Assembly (NCBI GenBank): GCA_947303825.1
Contig: CAMYZK010000035.1
Coordinates: 1-13,025, forward strand
DNA length: 13,025 nucleotides
Origin: an uncultured Prevotella sp.
Lineage (GTDB): Bacteria; Bacteroidota; Bacteroidia; Bacteroidales; Bacteroidaceae
Direction: 5' to 3'
Below are positions 1 to 5,596 of the stretch, one piece after another; the stretch's first letter is position 1, and every line of letters starts with the position of its first letter. The translations under genes and the position numbers were made by a program. The notes under the pieces were generated by a model. The model had not been told where the DNA came from. It worked only from the letters and a program-made list of their open reading frames with translations, and searched no databases.

Positions 1-1660
1 CGCGAACTTCACCCGTCCGCAGGAGAGCCACGGCCCCATCGACCATTTCTTCGTAGCCGGCCTGCAGGCGGTGGGAGCCGGTGTTATAGGTTACGAGGGC
101 CTGGTAGTAGTGGTGGTGGGTGTTCCTGTCGCCGGGTCGCTGCACGGTGTTGTTGTCGCCGCAGTTCCACATGTCGCTCACGGTGAGCATCCAGCGGGGA
201 GCCAGCGACAGCTCGGCCAGGCCGTAGAGCCAGTCGCCCTCGTCGTCTCTGGTAGAGAGATACTGTGCCTCCACGCGCAGGGTGGTCTTCGGCGAGAACT
301 GGTACTTGCCGTCGGCCACGAAGATGTTGCTGTGCACCATGCTGCCGTGCTGCTCTATCTGTGCCTGGTTGTAACGCTGGTTCATGTACATCAGGCTGAG
401 CCTGAACGCCTTGGAGAGCCTGCGGGTGAGCTGTATGTCCAGATCTTGGTAAAGAGTCTTGTCGCCCCACTTGAAGAAGCTCGACGAGTAGCCGTCGGTG
501 CCAGCCAGGGCGTTGTTGCCTACAATGGTGCTGCCGTTGAAGCCGCCAACGAACGTCCGGTCTATGGAGCGCACATAAGAGTAGTTCAGCTTGACGTTCA
601 TGCCGTACCTGCCGCCCAGCGTGGTCTTACGCTTGAAGTTATAGCCCAGCTCGGCCTGGTAAGCCCACTCGCCGTCGGCCAGCTGCGTGGCATAGGGGTA
701 GAGGGCAGCCAGGGCGTAGGTCTGGTCGATGGTGAAGGCCGGCAGGTGGTTGATGGCCGATGCGCTGTGCGTGCTCTGCTCGGTGCGCTTTCCCAGGAAA
801 GCCATGTTCTCCGAGCGTTTGGCCTGCAGCAGCATGCTCAGCCCTTGGTGCGTATAGCTGGCCGAGAGCATAGCGGCACTGCCGGGCTTGTAGATGTAGC
901 CGTTAGCGAAAGAGGGGTCTTCGCCCTTACGGGCATACTCGGCCAGTAGGCTCCAGTCGTTTACGCTCAGGCTGGCCCTGACATCCCATGCGTTGACATA
1001 TTCGGGCACGTTGAGCCTATGGGTAAGGTCTACGTAGAGGTCGTTGTCCTTCGCCTCATATTTGTTTACCCACGAGGCCCCCAGAGCCAGGTGTGTCCCT
1101 GCCTGCTGCATGGCGGGCACCCACTCGTCGAGGCTCACCTCGGCATCGGCCCCGCTGACAAACGACTTGTTCCACTCCCAGTAGCGACGTTGCTTGCCTC
1201 CCAGGGCCTTCAGGGTGACGCCCTTGACGGGCTTCAGCACCAGCCGGGCCCCCAGCAGCGCGTTGTCGATGCCCAGCGACCGCTCCTCGTAGGCCCGCAG
1301 AATGAACCCCGCGCCAAACTGCTCGTAGAACGTTCCGGCGGTGAGCTCCGCCCCCTTGAGGTGTCCCCTCACATAGAAATGGGGCACACCCCAGCCCTTG
1401 AAGCCGTCGTCGTCGAATCCCGGCAGCGGATGCTCCAGATATTCCAGGCGCACGCCCGCATCAACGAGGCGGTGCTGCAGCTTCAGGTCAACGTATGTGT
1501 TGGTAAGCAGGTCGCCCGTCTTCTCTGCACCGATGTCGCTGTCGGCCTGGGGCACCAGCATGTCGCTCTGTATGCTGCCCGTGAGCACCACCTTGTCGCC
1601 CTGCTGTGCCGCTGCCGTCAGCACCGCCAGGCAAGCCATTGAAACAAAAATTCTTCTCAT
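1..1660 (-). CDS. DUF6029 family protein, likely outer-membrane beta-barrel (3' end cut by window edge)
   Basis: The minus strand reads open from an ATG at 1660 through position 1, giving 553 codons without a stop. The N-terminus (MRRIFVSMACLAVLTAAA, then QQ) is a signal peptide with probable cleavage near residue 18. The mature part has features I remember from Bacteroidetes DUF6029 proteins: a GSIQSDML start, LEYLEHPLPGFDDDGFKGWG, YEQFGAGF, YEERSLGIDNALLGARL, GGKQRRYWEWN, LLAEYARKGEDPSFANGY and INHLPAFT. Alternating aromatic and polar residues suggest an outer-membrane barrel. Function is unknown. The usual length is about 550-600 residues as I recall, so only the last few residues should be missing. 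The leader is A-rich with no Shine-Dalgarno site, as normal for the phylum. No TAnnTTTG promoter was found directly upstream, so it may be read from the tlpA promoter across the repeat-filled spacer. The family call rests on remembered sequence, not on a search. Confidence 0.85.
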   Translation of the reverse strand, partial: MRRIFVSMACLAVLTAAAQQGDKVVLTGSIQSDMLVPQADSDIGAEKTGDLLTNTYVDLKLQHRLVDAGVRLEYLEHPLPGFDDDGFKGWGVPHFYVRGHLKGAELTAGTFYEQFGAGFILRAYEERSLGIDNALLGARLVLKPVKGVTLKALGGKQRRYWEWNKSFVSGADAEVSLDEWVPAMQQAGTHLALGASWVNKYEAKDNDLYVDLTHRLNVPEYVNAWDVRASLSVNDWSLLAEYARKGEDPSFANGYIYKPGSAAMLSASYTHQGLSMLLQAKRSENMAFLGKRTEQSTHSASAINHLPAFTIDQTYALAALYPYATQLADGEWAYQAELGYNFKRKTTLGGRYGMNVKLNYSYVRSIDRTFVGGFNGSTIVGNNALAGTDGYSSSFFKWGDKTLYQDLDIQLTRRLSKAFRLSLMYMNQRYNQAQIEQHGSMVHSNIFVADGKYQFSPKTTLRVEAQYLSTRDDEGDWLYGLAELSLAPRWMLTVSDMWNCGDNNTVQRPGDRNTHHHYYQALVTYNTGSHRLQAGYEEMVDGAVALLRTGEVR

Positions 1661-1681
1661 TCAGTATATATTTTCTTTTCT

Positions 1682-1900
1682 ACCACAGATTTAGAAGTTG
1701 TTATCTCTACCACAGGTTTTACCTGTTTTCACCACAGATTTAGCAGATTTAACAGATTAGGCTGCGCGGTGTAAGGCTATTCCACAGGTTATTTATGATT
1801 TCACAGATTGGATGCCATAGAGGACTAATCTGTTAAATCCACCGCTTGCAGCATAATCCTTATTAGAAAAAATCTGTGTCATCTGCGTCATCTGTGGTTG
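1682..1900. repeat. Inverted repeat element built on a 9-bp ACAGATTTA-type period
   Basis: The arm at 1731-1758 (starts ACCACAGATTTAGCAGA) is matched in inverted orientation by 1871-1898 (ends CATCTGTGGT), with about 5 mismatches in 28. Each arm is three imperfect 9-mers of the form (A/G)CAGAT(TTA/GAC). Further partial copies lie at 1682-1693 and near 1710, and TTTAACAGATTA (1748-1759) is perfectly inverted at 1826-1837. Inside these, GCTGC..GGTG and CACCGC..GCAGC also pair imperfectly. The transcript could fold into a long stem. Such runs are common in Bacteroidetes spacers to my knowledge; their function is not known. Confidence 0.7.
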
Positions 1901-1976
1901 TTTTCATACTTGCGGAACTTGAATAAAGAGTCTACTTTAAAAAGTCCGTTACCGTCAACTAACGAGCCGCATGGCA

Positions 1977-2080
1977 CTCCCCTCCCTTCCTAGGGGAGGG
2001 GCAGGGGTGGGGGTGACTAACTCATTCAGCGGCAGAGAGATACCTACCCCACCCCCGACCCCTCCCCTTAAGGGGCGGGG
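1977..2080. repeat. REPIN-like pair of GC-rich palindromes in inverted orientation
   Basis: Two related GC-rich palindromes face each other across a 28-bp loop. The left arm (1977-2015) contains CCCCTCCC (1979-1986) pairing with GGGAGGGG (1994-2001), then a G-rich tail. The right arm (2044-2080) contains a C-rich tail, then CCCCTCCCCTT pairing with AAGGGGCGGGG (2059-2080), with one mismatch. The right arm reverse-complemented matches the left almost throughout. Two REP-like units in inverted orientation is the layout of a REPIN. Calling it mobile is inference from this architecture only; no REP-associated transposase is present here. Confidence 0.7.
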
Positions 2081-2159
2081 AGCGGCTGCGCACAGATTTC
2101 TTCTCGGAATACTCATTCCTGAACTTTTTATAGTGGGCTCAAAAAATTTATTTATGGGA

Positions 2160-2189
2160 AATTCGTGGATAATTATATGGTAATTCGTG
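2160..2189. repeat. Short AATTCGTG direct repeat
   Basis: AATTCGTG occurs at 2160-2167 and again at 2182-2189, separated by an A/T-rich stretch, just downstream of the tlpA stop codon. It resembles short AATTCGTG runs that I associate with Bacteroidetes spacers. With only two units its meaning is uncertain. A T-run on the minus strand (2190-2198 region) follows tlpA but no convincing stem precedes it, so I do not call a terminator here. Confidence 0.4.
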
Positions 2190-2205
2190 TAAAAAAACAT
2201 CGGTT

Positions 2206-2700
2206 TCATCGGCAGCCCTGCAGTTCGCGCACCTTCTCTATCAGCTCGTTCTCGGCACCGTCGGTATAGCCGTTGTGCTTGTATACGATGTTGCCCTGGC
2301 CGTCGCATATCATCACGAAGGGAATCATCTGTATGCCCAGTGCCCTCTTCATGTCGCCGTTAGGGTCGAGCAGCACGTCGTATGTCCATGCGTGGTTGCT
2401 CACCAGGGGTTTCACCTTGTGCACGTTGTGTGCCTCATCGAGGCTGATGGCAAAAATCTTCACGCCGGTCTCCTCCTGCCAGTCGTCGTAGACCTCGGCA
2501 ATGGCATCGAGCTCGCGGTTGCAGGGCTTGCACCATGTGGCAAAGAAGTCGATGATGAACGGCTTGCCGTTGTTTGACAGGGTGTCGGTGCGCACGGCCT
2601 TGCCGTCGATGGTCTTCAGCGTGACGGCGGGCAGCTGGGCAAGCATGGTGCCTGTCGAAACCACCAGTGCCAGCATTGCAGTAATGAGAAATCTTTTCAT
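2206..2700 (-). CDS. Secreted TlpA/thioredoxin-like thiol-disulfide oxidoreductase
   Basis: This 164-residue protein begins with a signal peptide (MKRFLITAMLALVVSTGTMLA, probable cleavage after Ala21) and continues as a TlpA/ResA-type thioredoxin fold. The redox motif WCKPC lies at residues 56-60, preceded by the strand IIDFFAT. The cis-proline loop is at MIPF (Pro127). The lid segment KIFAISLDE and the DPNGDMKRALGI stretch are family typical. It should act in the periplasm, reducing or isomerising disulfides; the substrate is unknown. The ATG at 2700 is chosen because it gives an intact signal peptide and lies about 35 bases behind a good promoter. A cysteine sits next to the C-terminus (QGCR). 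The DUF6029 gene follows on the same strand after 545 bases of repeats, so co-transcription is plausible and its product is a candidate functional partner. Confidence 0.92.
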   Translation of the reverse strand: MKRFLITAMLALVVSTGTMLAQLPAVTLKTIDGKAVRTDTLSNNGKPFIIDFFATWCKPCNRELDAIAEVYDDWQEETGVKIFAISLDEAHNVHKVKPLVSNHAWTYDVLLDPNGDMKRALGIQMIPFVMICDGQGNIVYKHNGYTDGAENELIEKVRELQGCR

Positions 2701-2741
2701 CTTGGTTGTCTATATGTCAATAACTATTGATTATGTGGATG

Positions 2742-2749
2742 CAAAGGTA
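2742..2749 (-). promoter_or_regulatory. Bacteroidetes-type -7 promoter box for tlpA
   Basis: Read on the minus strand this is TACCTTTG, an exact match to the TAnnTTTG -7 consensus of the Bacteroidetes primary sigma factor. Transcription would begin near 2736, giving a leader of about 35 bases before the tlpA ATG. An upstream TTTG -33 box is not clear; a T-rich run lies further upstream. Confidence 0.65.
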
Positions 2750-2864
2750 CGAAAAATTTTTCTTATGCTTTGCAGAAAACCTGTTTTTTCTACTCTGGCG
2801 ACAAAAACAACCTATGACATTTTCATGTATATGGTGCAAAAGGTGCTAAAAAACAAGAAATCAC

Positions 2865-2895
2865 TTGGTAGTTAGGATAATTCTTTGTACTTTTG
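2865..2895 (+). promoter_or_regulatory. Bacteroidetes-type promoter for the OPT transporter gene
   Basis: TACTTTTG at 2888-2895 matches the TAnnTTTG -7 consensus. TTG at 2865-2867 lies 20 bases upstream, fitting the -33 element. Transcription should begin near 2901-2903, giving a leader of about 65 bases that ends in an A-rich stretch (ACAACAAACAATAAAA) before the ATG. Since no other consensus promoter was found up to rbfA, it might also feed the downstream genes. Confidence 0.7.
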
Positions 2896-2966
2896 CATCT
2901 TAAATAGCGAGAGGCACGAGCCTGCTTTTCGCAATCGGTGGCAGAAAAGAACAACAAACAATAAAA

Positions 2967-4985
2967 ATGAGTATCACAAAAGACACAGGCACCGCCCCCG
3001 GTGGCGATGCCATCAGGACAGAGCTTCCTGAGAATGCCTTCCGCGAGCTGAAGGAGGGCGAGGAATATGAGCCGCTGATGCCGGCGCGCTACCACTACCC
3101 GGAGGTAAACTCATGGTCGGTGACATGGGGCGTGGTCATGGCCATGCTCTTCTCGGCCGCTGCTGCCTACCTGGGCCTGAAGATAGGTCAGGTGTTCGAG
3201 GCCGCCATCCCCATCGCCATCATCGCCGTGGGTCTGAGCACTGCCGCCAGGCGCAACAAGTCGCTTGGCGAGAACGTCATCATTCAGTCGATAGGTGCCT
3301 GCTCGGGTGCTGTGGTGGCCGGAGCCATCTTCACCCTGCCCGCCATCTACATACTCCAGGCCAAGTACGGGTCGGAGATGTCGGCCTCGTTCCTGCAGGT
3401 GTTCATGGCGTCGGCCTTAGGCGGCATCCTGGGCATACTGTTCCTTATCCCCTTCCGCAAGTACTTCGTGAAGGACATGCACGGCAAGTACCCCTTCCCC
3501 GAGGCCACGGCGACGACGCAGGTGCTGGTAAGCGGTGCCAAGGGTGGCGACCAGGCGAAGCCCCTTATCATCGCCGGACTGGTGGGTGGTCTCTACGACT
3601 TCATCGTGGCCACCTTCGGCTGGTGGAACGAGGTGGTGACAACACGCATGGTGGGCTTCGGCGAGACCATTGCCGAGAAGACGAAGCTGCTGTTCAAGGT
3701 GAACACCGGTGCCGCCGTGCTGGGCCTGGGCTACATCATTGGCCTGCGCTATGCGCTGTTCATCTGCCTGGGCTCTCTCGCCGTGTGGTGGCTCATAGTG
3801 CCGCTGATGTCGCTGCTGTTCCACGACACAGTGCTCAACCTGGGAGGTGAGACCATCACCACCCCCGTGGGGCAGATGTCGCCCGAGATGATCTTCAAGA
3901 CCTACGCCCGCTCGATAGGCATCGGAGGCATCGCCATGGCAGGCATCATAGGCATCGTGAAGTCGTGGGGCATCATACGCTCGGCCATCTCGCTGGCAGG
4001 GCGCGAGCTGAAGGGCAACGCCGGAGGCGGGACAGAGGTGCAGCGCACACAGCGCGACCTCTCGTTCAAGTTCATAGGCCTTGCCGCCGTCACAGCCATC
4101 GTGGTGACCTTCGTCTTCTTCTGGCTGGGCGTGATGGAGAACCTGTGGTTTGCCATCGTTGCCATACTGCTGGTGACGTTCATCGCCTTCCTCTTCACCA
4201 CCGTAGCGGCCAACGCCATCGCCATCGTGGGCAGCAACCCCGTGAGCGGCATGACGCTGATGACGCTCATCCTGGCCTCGGTGGTGCTCTCGGCCGTGGG
4301 TCTGAAAGGCACCAGCGGCATGGTGGCAGCACTGATCATGGGCGGCGTGGTATGTACGGCCCTGTCGATGGCCGGAGCCTTCATCACCGACCTGAAGATA
4401 GGCTACTGGCTGGGCAGCACACCACGCAAGCAGGAGTCATGGAAGTTCCTGGGCACACTCGTCTCGGCTGCCACCGTGGGCGGTGTCATCATGCTGCTCA
4501 ACGAGACCTACGGCTTCACCTCCGGTCAGCTGTCGGCACCGCAGGCCAACGCCATGGCTGCTGTCATCGACCCCGTGATGAGCGGACAGGGAGCACCATG
4601 GGTGCTCTATGGCATAGGCGCACTGATAGCGCTGATTATCAACTTCGGCAAGATGCCGGCCCTGGCCGTAGCACTGGGCATGTTCATCCCACTGGAGCTC
4701 AACACCCCGCTGGTGGTGGGCGGTGCCATCAACTGGTGGGTGACCACCCGCTCGAAGGACAAGGCCGTGAACGAGGCTCGCGGTGAGCGCGGCACGCTGA
4801 TAGCCAGCGGCTTCATTGCCGGTGGAGCACTGATGGGTGTGGTGAGCGCACTGATGCGCTTCTTCGACCTGAGCTTCATCAACGAGGAGTGGATGCGGAA
4901 CCCGCTGTCGGAACTGGCAGCACTGGCGGCCTACATCCTGCTTATCGCCTATTTCGTCAGGGCAACGAAGACAGTTAAGAGTTAA
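2967..4985 (+). CDS. OPT family oligopeptide transporter
   Basis: This 672-residue polytopic inner-membrane protein matches the bacterial branch of the OPT (oligopeptide transporter) family, thought to import peptides by cation-coupled secondary transport. About 40 cytoplasmic residues precede a first membrane segment at roughly 52-72 (WGVVMAMLFSAAAAYLGLKIG). Family landmarks are KYPFPEATATTQVLVSGAKG (residues 174-193) and NPVSGMT (424-430), with many hydrophobic segments between and after. Length agrees with prokaryotic members. The ATG at 2967 follows an A-rich leader and a good promoter; no nearer in-frame start is needed. The substrate cannot be read from sequence: bacterial OPT proteins may carry peptides or metal chelates. 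Oddly, the final codons (Val-Lys-Ser-stop) lie inside a GTTAAGA heptamer array, so the repeat supplies the stop codon. Confidence 0.93.
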   Translation: MSITKDTGTAPGGDAIRTELPENAFRELKEGEEYEPLMPARYHYPEVNSWSVTWGVVMAMLFSAAAAYLGLKIGQVFEAAIPIAIIAVGLSTAARRNKSLGENVIIQSIGACSGAVVAGAIFTLPAIYILQAKYGSEMSASFLQVFMASALGGILGILFLIPFRKYFVKDMHGKYPFPEATATTQVLVSGAKGGDQAKPLIIAGLVGGLYDFIVATFGWWNEVVTTRMVGFGETIAEKTKLLFKVNTGAAVLGLGYIIGLRYALFICLGSLAVWWLIVPLMSLLFHDTVLNLGGETITTPVGQMSPEMIFKTYARSIGIGGIAMAGIIGIVKSWGIIRSAISLAGRELKGNAGGGTEVQRTQRDLSFKFIGLAAVTAIVVTFVFFWLGVMENLWFAIVAILLVTFIAFLFTTVAANAIAIVGSNPVSGMTLMTLILASVVLSAVGLKGTSGMVAALIMGGVVCTALSMAGAFITDLKIGYWLGSTPRKQESWKFLGTLVSAATVGGVIMLLNETYGFTSGQLSAPQANAMAAVIDPVMSGQGAPWVLYGIGALIALIINFGKMPALAVALGMFIPLELNTPLVVGGAINWWVTTRSKDKAVNEARGERGTLIASGFIAGGALMGVVSALMRFFDLSFINEEWMRNPLSELAALAAYILLIAYFVRATKTVKS

Positions 4986-5029
4986 GAGTTAAGAGTTGAG
5001 AGTTAAGAGTTAAGAGTTGAGAGTTAGGA
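4974..5029 (+). repeat. GTTAAGA heptamer tandem array (8 units) overlapping the OPT stop codon
   Basis: Eight uninterrupted heptamers run GTTAAGA x3, GTTGAGA, GTTAAGA x2, GTTGAGA, GTTAGGA. The order gives a higher 21-bp period (two A-type units and one G-type unit). The OPT reading frame enters the first unit and stops on the TAA formed across units one and two (4983-4985). Confidence 0.9.
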
Positions 5030-5044
5030 GTTCTTTGCAAAGAC

Positions 5045-5073
5045 CTCCGCGAAGCGCCTGAGCACCCACGGAG
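5045..5073. repeat. Short inverted repeat in the OPT-rbfA spacer
   Basis: CTCCG (5045-5049) pairs with CGGAG (5069-5073) around a loop containing GCGAAGCG. The same octamer, as CGCTTCGC, occurs in the 24-bp units inserted in typA, hinting that these are related repeat modules. The stem is only 5 bp and there is no T-run, so it is not a good terminator. Confidence 0.4.
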
Positions 5074-5098
5074 CGCAAGAAAGCGGCAGAGCCGAACG

Positions 5099-5140
5099 AA
5101 AGGAGTTAAAGGAGTTAAAGGAGTAAAAGGAGTTAAAGAC
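5099..5140 (+). repeat. AAAGGAGTT nonamer tandem array (4 units plus a partial)
   Basis: Units AAAGGAGTT, AAAGGAGTT, AAAGGAGTA, AAAGGAGTT and a partial AAAGAC follow without gaps. On the minus strand it would read as a Thr-Pro-Leu/Phe peptide, but nothing suggests that this is translated. Confidence 0.85.
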
Positions 5141-5152
5141 AATACCTTGCAA

Positions 5153-5223
5153 GCGGTAGCAAACTCTTCACTAGAAAACATCGCGGTAGCAAATTCTTCA
5201 CTCTTCACTCTTCATTCTTCACT
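5153..5223. repeat. 20-bp direct repeat followed by CTTCACT heptamers
   Basis: A 20-mer at 5153-5172 (GCGGTAGCAAACTCTTCACT) recurs at 5183-5202 with one change. The second copy runs into CTTCACT-type heptamers (5196-5223: CTTCACT, CTTCACT, CTTCATT, CTTCACT). These are the inverted form of the AGTGAAG heptamers just after rbfA, so rbfA sits between inverted arrays. Confidence 0.8.
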
Positions 5224-5239
5224 AAAAAAAATATTGATT

Positions 5240-5575
5240 ATGCAAGAGACAAGACAAAACAAGATATCACGACTGCTACAGAAGGAGCTGAGCCAGATCT
5301 TCCAGGAACAGACGCGCTCCATGCACGGCGTGATGGTGAGCGTGACAAGGGTGCGCATCAGTGCCGACCTGGGGGTATGTACGGCCCACCTGAGCATCTT
5401 CCCCTCGGAGAAGGCCGAGGAGCTGCTACAGAACATCAACCGCAACAACGCGCAGATACGCTATACACTGGGGCAGCGCGTGCGTCACCAGCTGCGCATC
5501 ATCCCCGAGCTACGCTTCTTCATCGACGACTCGCTCGACTACATTGACCGGATAGATGAACTCCTTAAGAGTTAA
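5240..5575 (+). CDS. rbfA: Ribosome-binding factor A (30S maturation)
   Basis: The 111-residue product has the RbfA pattern: RQNKISRLLQKELSQIF at the N-terminus, VSVTRVRISADLGVCTAHLS in the middle, and the hallmark RVRHQLRIIPELRFFIDDSLDYIDRIDELL at the C-terminus (residues about 80-109). RbfA is a single KH-like domain protein that binds the 30S subunit and helps process and mature the 5' end of 16S rRNA, notably in the cold. The ATG at 5240 is chosen because the reading frame extends upstream to 5147 only by translating repeat sequence, whereas 5240 gives the family's usual start after an A-rich leader. The stop codon lies inside an AGTTAAG heptamer, giving the ending Leu-Leu-Lys-Ser. The permease gene follows after 21 bases, likely in the same transcript. 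To my recollection this pair is conserved in Bacteroidales. Confidence 0.93.
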   Translation: MQETRQNKISRLLQKELSQIFQEQTRSMHGVMVSVTRVRISADLGVCTAHLSIFPSEKAEELLQNINRNNAQIRYTLGQRVRHQLRIIPELRFFIDDSLDYIDRIDELLKS

Positions 5576-5594
5576 GAGTGAAGAGTGAAGAGTT
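5568..5594 (+). repeat. AGTTAAG/AGTGAAG heptamers across the rbfA stop codon
   Basis: Heptamers AGTTAAG (5570-5576), AGTGAAG (5577-5583) and AGTGAAG (5584-5590) and a partial AGTTC fill the gap between rbfA and the permease gene. The TAA of rbfA is at 5573-5575. The array is the reverse complement of the CTTCACT array upstream of rbfA and a sister of the array at the end of the OPT gene. Confidence 0.85.
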
Positions 5595-5596
5595 CA

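Noticed and set aside
1..60. Possible frameshift at the 3' end of the DUF6029 gene
   Set aside because: The last visible residues (after HRLQAGY) look unlike the Cys-containing ending I remember, but the frame stays open and the ending GEVR resembles the family's GGVCR segment. Too little sequence remains to claim a frameshift.
71..1694. Long plus-strand reading frames opposite the DUF6029 gene
   Set aside because: They are antisense shadows of a GC-rich gene. The minus strand holds a continuous 553-codon frame with signal peptide and family motifs, while the plus frames give low-complexity Val/His/Gly-rich peptides.
2190..2205. Terminator right after tlpA
   Set aside because: There is a T-run on the minus strand but no preceding stem; CCGATG occurs as a direct, not inverted, repeat.
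1955..2308. Minus-strand frame overlapping the end of tlpA and the GC-rich repeat
   Set aside because: It translates the palindromic repeat (Pro/Gly-rich) and the 3' end of tlpA in another frame, and has no protein-like features.
3113..4786. Arg/His/Gly-rich frames inside the OPT gene on both strands
   Set aside because: They are shadows of the GC-rich OPT gene, lacking start context and any family resemblance.
4975..5208. Minus-strand 77-codon frame in the OPT-rbfA spacer
   Set aside because: The peptide is just repeat translation (Thr-Pro-Leu/Phe and Asn-Ser-Gln-Leu-Leu-Thr-Leu runs). Such frames are often annotated as hypothetical proteins but there is no sign of selection on the protein.
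5147..5239. Longer rbfA start at 5147
   Set aside because: The extra 31 residues would be coded by the 20-bp and heptamer repeats. RbfA proteins start at the MQETRQNK-type sequence at 5240.
5585..5596. GTG start for the LolC/E-like permease
   Set aside because: The GTG and next codons belong to the AGTGAAG repeat, and the ATG at 5597 gives the conserved N-terminus.
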